A DNA stretch of 7,603 nucleotides from an uncultured bacterium (GTDB lineage Bacteria; Bacillota; Clostridia; Oscillospirales; Oscillospiraceae). The position numbers and the translations under genes are program-made. The notes under the pieces are model-generated. The model saw only the letters and a list, made by a program, of their open reading frames with translations. It searched no databases and was not told the DNA's origin. The stretch lies in the NCBI GenBank assembly GCA_949286295.1, contig CASECK010000098.1, positions 1 through 7,603 of the forward strand, read 5' to 3'. This document shows, in pieces, positions 5,823-7,603 of this stretch (position 1 is its first letter; each line of letters starts with the position of its first letter).

Positions 5823-6221
5823 TTACCAGACAAATGCCAGGACTTCGCCGCCGACGTGCGCCGCGCGGGCGGCCTTATCGGTCATGATGCCCTTGGACGT
5901 GGAGACGATGGCAATGCCCAGACCCCGCAGGACCCGGGGCAGCTCGTCCGCGCCGGCGTACACCCGCAGGCCGGGCTTGGACACCCGGCGCAGGCCGGAG
6001 ATGACCTTCTCCTTGCCGGCGTTGTACTTCAGGGCGATGCGGATGACGCCCTGGGTGCCGTCGTCGATGAGCTGGAAGTTCTTGATGTAGCCCTCATCCA
6101 GCAGAATCTGCGCGATGGCCTTCTTCATGTTGGACGCGGGCACGTCCACGGTGTCATGCTTGGCGTTGTTCGCGTTGCGGATGCGGGTGAGCATATCCGC
6201 AATGGGATCGGTGATTTGCAT
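5823..6221 (-). CDS. rpsH: 30S ribosomal protein uS8
   Basis: This 132-residue protein has the S8 start TDPIADMLTRIRNAN (4-18), a central KYNAGKEKVISGLRRVSKPG (65-84), and the signature STSKGIMTDKAAR (107-119) with GGEVLAFVW at the end. S8 binds 16S rRNA helix 21 early in 30S assembly; in E. coli it also represses the spc operon by binding its mRNA. That role is not known to me for this lineage. Here rpsH is the first gene after a promoter and a long leader (6222-6540), instead of following rpsZ closely. GGAGG at 6232-6236 lies 10 bases before the ATG. Confidence 0.97.
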   Translation of the reverse strand: MQITDPIADMLTRIRNANNAKHDTVDVPASNMKKAIAQILLDEGYIKNFQLIDDGTQGVIRIALKYNAGKEKVISGLRRVSKPGLRVYAGADELPRVLRGLGIAIVSTSKGIMTDKAARAAHVGGEVLAFVW

Positions 6222-6246
6222 GAGTCTCTTACCTCCTATGAAAGAT

Positions 6247-6262
6247 TACCGGGTTTCCGGTA
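6247..6262. repeat. Hairpin just upstream of the rpsH ribosome binding site
   Basis: TACCGG and CCGGTA form six perfect pairs around a four-base loop (AAAC in minus-strand RNA). It ends 10 bases before the rpsH GGAGG core, a position suited to a protein or ribosome-sensing element. Confidence 0.5.
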
Positions 6263-6315
6263 CAGGCGGCAAGGTATCGGACGGCAGGCGACCGGCCGAC
6301 CTGTTGACCGCCTTG

Positions 6316-6338
6316 TGCGCCTGGTTGGGGCAGGCGCA
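6316..6338. repeat. Perfect 8-bp hairpin in the rpsH leader
   Basis: TGCGCCTG and CAGGCGCA pair around a seven-base loop (CCCCAAC in minus-strand RNA). It is the longest perfect stem within the predicted leader. Confidence 0.5.
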
Positions 6339-6404
6339 AACCTATCAAAACCGCCGGGGCGGAATTGACCATGACAGGCTGCCCTCCGCCCGGCCGCCGG
6401 ACGG

Positions 6405-6421
6405 GGCACGGGATGCGTGCC
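6405..6421. repeat. Perfect 6-bp hairpin in the rpsH leader
   Basis: GGCACG and CGTGCC pair around a five-base loop. A 5-bp stem (CTGTG/CACAG, 6433-6449) and a 6-bp stem (CCCGCG/CGCGGG, 6458-6480) sit next to it, making a run of adjacent hairpins. Confidence 0.4.
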
Positions 6422-6522
6422 GGTCTCCGGAGCTGTGGCCGAAACACAGGGCAACGCCCCGCGGGCGCCACTTTCGCGGGCCGCAGGTGCGCACTCCCGG
6501 ACGCGTGGAGCATTTTTGGGCC

Positions 6523-6538
6523 CGTCCGCGCCCGGACG
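6523..6538. repeat. Hairpin at the predicted 5' end of the rpsH transcript
   Basis: CGTCCG and CGGACG form six perfect pairs around a four-base loop. It begins within a few bases of the predicted transcription start, so the RNA would carry a stem at its 5' end. Confidence 0.45.
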
Positions 6539-6546
6539 AACGCCTT

Positions 6547-6575
6547 ATTATACTCCAGCGGCGGGAAGATTTCAA
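6547..6575 (-). promoter_or_regulatory. Sigma-A type promoter for rpsH and downstream genes
   Basis: On the minus strand TTGAAA (6570-6575) and a perfect TATAAT (6547-6552) are separated by exactly 17 bases, the optimum for the housekeeping sigma factor. An A-run lies just upstream of the -35 box and could act as an UP element. The AT-rich patch stands out within a very GC-rich spacer, which argues against chance. Start of transcription would be near 6539-6541, pointing at rpsH. It is the only such promoter I found in the window. Confidence 0.8.
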
Positions 6576-6610
6576 GATTTTTCTGCCTCGCACGCACGGA
6601 TACGTGGAGA

Positions 6611-6654
6611 CATTTACGCCGGAACGGGGCGTTTCCCGTTCCGGACGGTAAATG
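6611..6654. repeat. Strong two-part hairpin upstream of the rpsH promoter
   Basis: The inner stem is ten perfect pairs (6619-6628 with 6635-6644, CCGGAACGGG/CCCGTTCCGG) around a six-base loop. An outer stem of seven pairs (CATTTAC, 6611-6617, with GTAAATG, 6648-6654) follows after a small internal loop. It is the strongest inverted repeat in the window. No T-run follows in either direction, so it is not a standard intrinsic terminator; it could still end, process or protect the rplX-rplE-rpsZ mRNA, or bind a protein. Confidence 0.75.
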
Positions 6655-6669
6655 TGCTGGCTGCCCGGT

Positions 6670-6700
6670 CCGTCCCTAAAGGGCGGGGGCGCCGGGACGG
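6670..6700. repeat. Inverted repeat directly after the rpsZ stop
   Basis: CCGTCCC (6670-6676) and GGGACGG (6694-6700) are perfect 7-base arms around a 17-base GC-rich loop, starting four bases past the rpsZ stop. The arms are identical to those at 295-313. No T-run follows on the minus strand. Confidence 0.5.
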
Positions 6701-6704
6701 CCGA

Positions 6705-6890
6705 TTACCAGGACGCCTTCTTCACGCCGGGAATCTGGCCCTTGTAGGCCAGCTCGCGGAAGCAGATACGGCAGATGCCGTAATCCCGCAGGTAGGCGTG
6801 GGGGCGGCCGCACAGCTTGCAGCGGTTGTAGCGGCGGCTGGAGAACTTGGGGGCGGCCTGCTGCTTCAGGATCATAGATTTCTTAGCCAT
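6705..6890 (-). CDS. rpsZ: 30S ribosomal protein uS14, zinc-binding type Z
   Basis: The 61-residue product is the short zinc-binding S14 of Firmicutes and Actinobacteria rather than the longer zinc-free form. The zinc site is C24-X2-C27-X12-C40-X2-C43, followed by the conserved RELAYKGQIPGVKKASW end (45-61). uS14 binds 16S rRNA in the 30S head. GGAGGAGG lies 7 bases before the ATG in the 15-base gap after rplE. In most related operons rpsH follows within a few bases; here it is 483 bases away, past two hairpins and a promoter. Confidence 0.97.
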   Translation of the reverse strand: MAKKSMILKQQAAPKFSSRRYNRCKLCGRPHAYLRDYGICRICFRELAYKGQIPGVKKASW

Positions 6891-6905
6891 AACTCTTCCT
6901 CCTCC

Positions 6906-7457
6906 TTAGCGGCCGGCAAAGGGGGCGCCCACCAGCTTGAGCAGCTCGCGGGCCTCCTCGTCGGTCTTGGCGGTGGTGCACACCACGATGTCCATGCCGC
7001 GGATCTTGTCGATCTTGTCGTACTCGATCTCGGGGAAGATCAGCTGCTCCTTGACACCCAGAGCGTAGTTGCCGCGGCCGTCGAAGGAATCGGCGGAGAT
7101 GCCCCGGAAGTCGCGCACACGGGGGAGGGCCACGTTAAACAGGCGGTCCAGGAACTCCCACATCTTGTTGCCCCGCAGGGTGACCTTGGCGCCGATGGGC
7201 ATACCCTCGCGCAGCTTGAAGTTCGCCACGGACTTCTTGGCCTTGGTGATGACGGCCTTCTGACCGGAGATGGTGGTCAGGTCGTTGACCACGGCGTCCA
7301 GCACCTTGGCGTTCTCCCGGGCCTCGCTGCAGCCCACGTTGATGACAATCTTCTCCAGGCGGGGAATCTCCATGGTGGACTTGTACCCGAACTTCTGCAT
7401 CAGAGCAGGAGCGACCTCGTCCTGGTACAGCTTCTTCAGATTGGGGATGTTAGCCAT
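6906..7457 (-). CDS. rplE: 50S ribosomal protein uL5 (5S rRNA-binding)
   Basis: With the ATG at 7455-7457 the product has 183 residues, close to the usual 179-180. Conserved segments include PRLEKIVINVG (32-42), PRVRDFRG (112-119), SFDGRGNYALGVKEQLIFPE (124-143) and GMDIVV (154-159). uL5 carries 5S rRNA with uL18 into the central protuberance and touches uS13 across the subunit bridge. I chose this ATG because GGAGG (7469-7473) lies 11 bases before it and the protein then begins MANIPNLKK, typical for the family. A longer frame from a TTG at 7479-7481 would contain the ribosome binding site itself and is rejected. rplX ends 20 bases upstream. Confidence 0.96.
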   Translation of the reverse strand: MANIPNLKKLYQDEVAPALMQKFGYKSTMEIPRLEKIVINVGCSEARENAKVLDAVVNDLTTISGQKAVITKAKKSVANFKLREGMPIGAKVTLRGNKMWEFLDRLFNVALPRVRDFRGISADSFDGRGNYALGVKEQLIFPEIEYDKIDKIRGMDIVVCTTAKTDEEARELLKLVGAPFAGR

Positions 7458-7477
7458 TTCGAATCGTTCCTCCTCTC

Positions 7478-7603
7478 TCAAATCTCAGCGCCGCACTTCT
7501 TGCAGACGCGGACCTTCTTGCCGTCGGCCAGCAGCTTGTGGGCGGCACGGGTGGGCTTGTTGCACTTGGGGCAGACGCGCTGCACCTTGCAGGCGTAGAT
7601 GGG
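7478..7603 (-). CDS. rplX: 50S ribosomal protein uL24, C-terminal part (partial)
   Basis: The window starts inside this gene; 41 codons and a TGA stop are visible. The visible part reads RVCPKCNKPTR, then LLADGKKVRVCKKCGAEI at the end, the C-terminal portion of bacterial L24 with a zinc-ribbon-like C-X2-C-X19-C-X2-C pattern typical of many Firmicutes. uL24 is an early assembly protein that binds near the 5' end of 23S rRNA. Its place directly before rplE is standard. The N-terminal KOW domain lies beyond the window edge. Confidence 0.93.
   Translation of the reverse strand, partial: PIYACKVQRVCPKCNKPTRAAHKLLADGKKVRVCKKCGAEI

Larger units (their letters stand above)
6222..6540 (-). promoter_or_regulatory. 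Long structured 5' leader of rpsH (predicted)
   Basis: If transcription starts 6-8 bases after the -10 box at 6547-6552, the rpsH mRNA has a leader of about 319 bases. No gene is supported in it: the one long minus-strand frame (6229-6597) begins inside the promoter region and lacks a ribosome binding site. It contains six perfect short hairpins: 6523-6538, 6458-6480, 6433-6449, 6405-6421, 6316-6338 and 6247-6262. The last lies directly before the rpsH ribosome binding site. The layout fits a cis-acting element controlling the ribosomal genes downstream. I recognise no known leader family, and high GC makes chance hairpins likely, so regulation is inference. Confidence 0.5.

Noticed and set aside
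6304..6369. TTGACC -35-like boxes on the plus strand (6304-6309, 6364-6369)
   Set aside because: No -10-like hexamer lies at a suitable distance, and no plus-strand gene would use them.
6229..6597. Minus-strand frame of 122 codons in the rpsZ-rpsH gap
   Set aside because: It starts upstream of and runs through the promoter, lacks a ribosome binding site, is Pro/Arg/Ala-rich as expected of random GC-rich DNA, and resembles no known protein.
6611..6654. Intrinsic terminator for rpsZ
   Set aside because: The hairpin is strong but no run of T follows on the minus strand, so it is recorded as a hairpin and not as a terminator.
6417..7598. Plus-strand open frame (393 codons) opposite rpsZ, rplE and rplX
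   Set aside because: It runs through the rpsH promoter region and three conserved genes; no ribosome binding site or known fold.

Overview
The window is a stretch of the bacterial spc ribosomal-protein operon that runs into the start of the alpha operon. Every gene lies on the minus strand, so transcription goes from high to low coordinates. The gene order (rplX-rplE-rpsZ-rpsH-rplF-rplR-rpsE-rpmD-rplO-secY-adk-map-KOW gene-infA-rpmJ-rpsM), the zinc-binding type-Z S14, the adenylate kinase with a four-cysteine lid, the YbzG/L14e-like KOW gene between map and infA, and the strong GGAGG ribosome binding sites all point to a Firmicute. The high GC content suggests a GC-rich Clostridia lineage such as Oscillospiraceae. 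That last step is inference; the phylum-level call is firmer.

Layout in transcription order. From 7603 to 6705 are the end of rplX, then rplE and rpsZ. From 6704 to 6222 is an unusual 483-base gap holding two hairpins, a near-consensus sigma-A promoter (TTGAAA, 17-base spacer, TATAAT) and about 319 bases of hairpin-rich leader. From 6221 to 2294 are rpsH, rplF, rplR, rpsE, rpmD, rplO and secY, mostly separated by 13-18 bases. From 2279 to 377 are adk, map, the KOW gene and infA; the last three junctions overlap by 1, 8 and 8 bases, which suggests translational coupling. From 376 to 142 is a second, 235-base hairpin-rich spacer without a gene. From 141 to 1 are rpmJ and the first three codons of rpsM.

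The products work together in building and using the ribosome: 30S and 50S proteins, initiation factor IF-1, the SecY channel that receives nascent membrane proteins, methionine aminopeptidase acting on nascent chains, and adenylate kinase for nucleotide balance. All genes look intact; there are no mobile elements, tRNAs, rRNAs or CRISPR arrays.

I see no new multi-gene system. The points worth a second look are the promoter plus long structured leader that splits the spc operon between rpsZ and rpsH, the structured infA-rpmJ spacer, and a roughly 40-residue insert with an in-frame tandem repeat in SecY, placed in the loop that joins its two halves.
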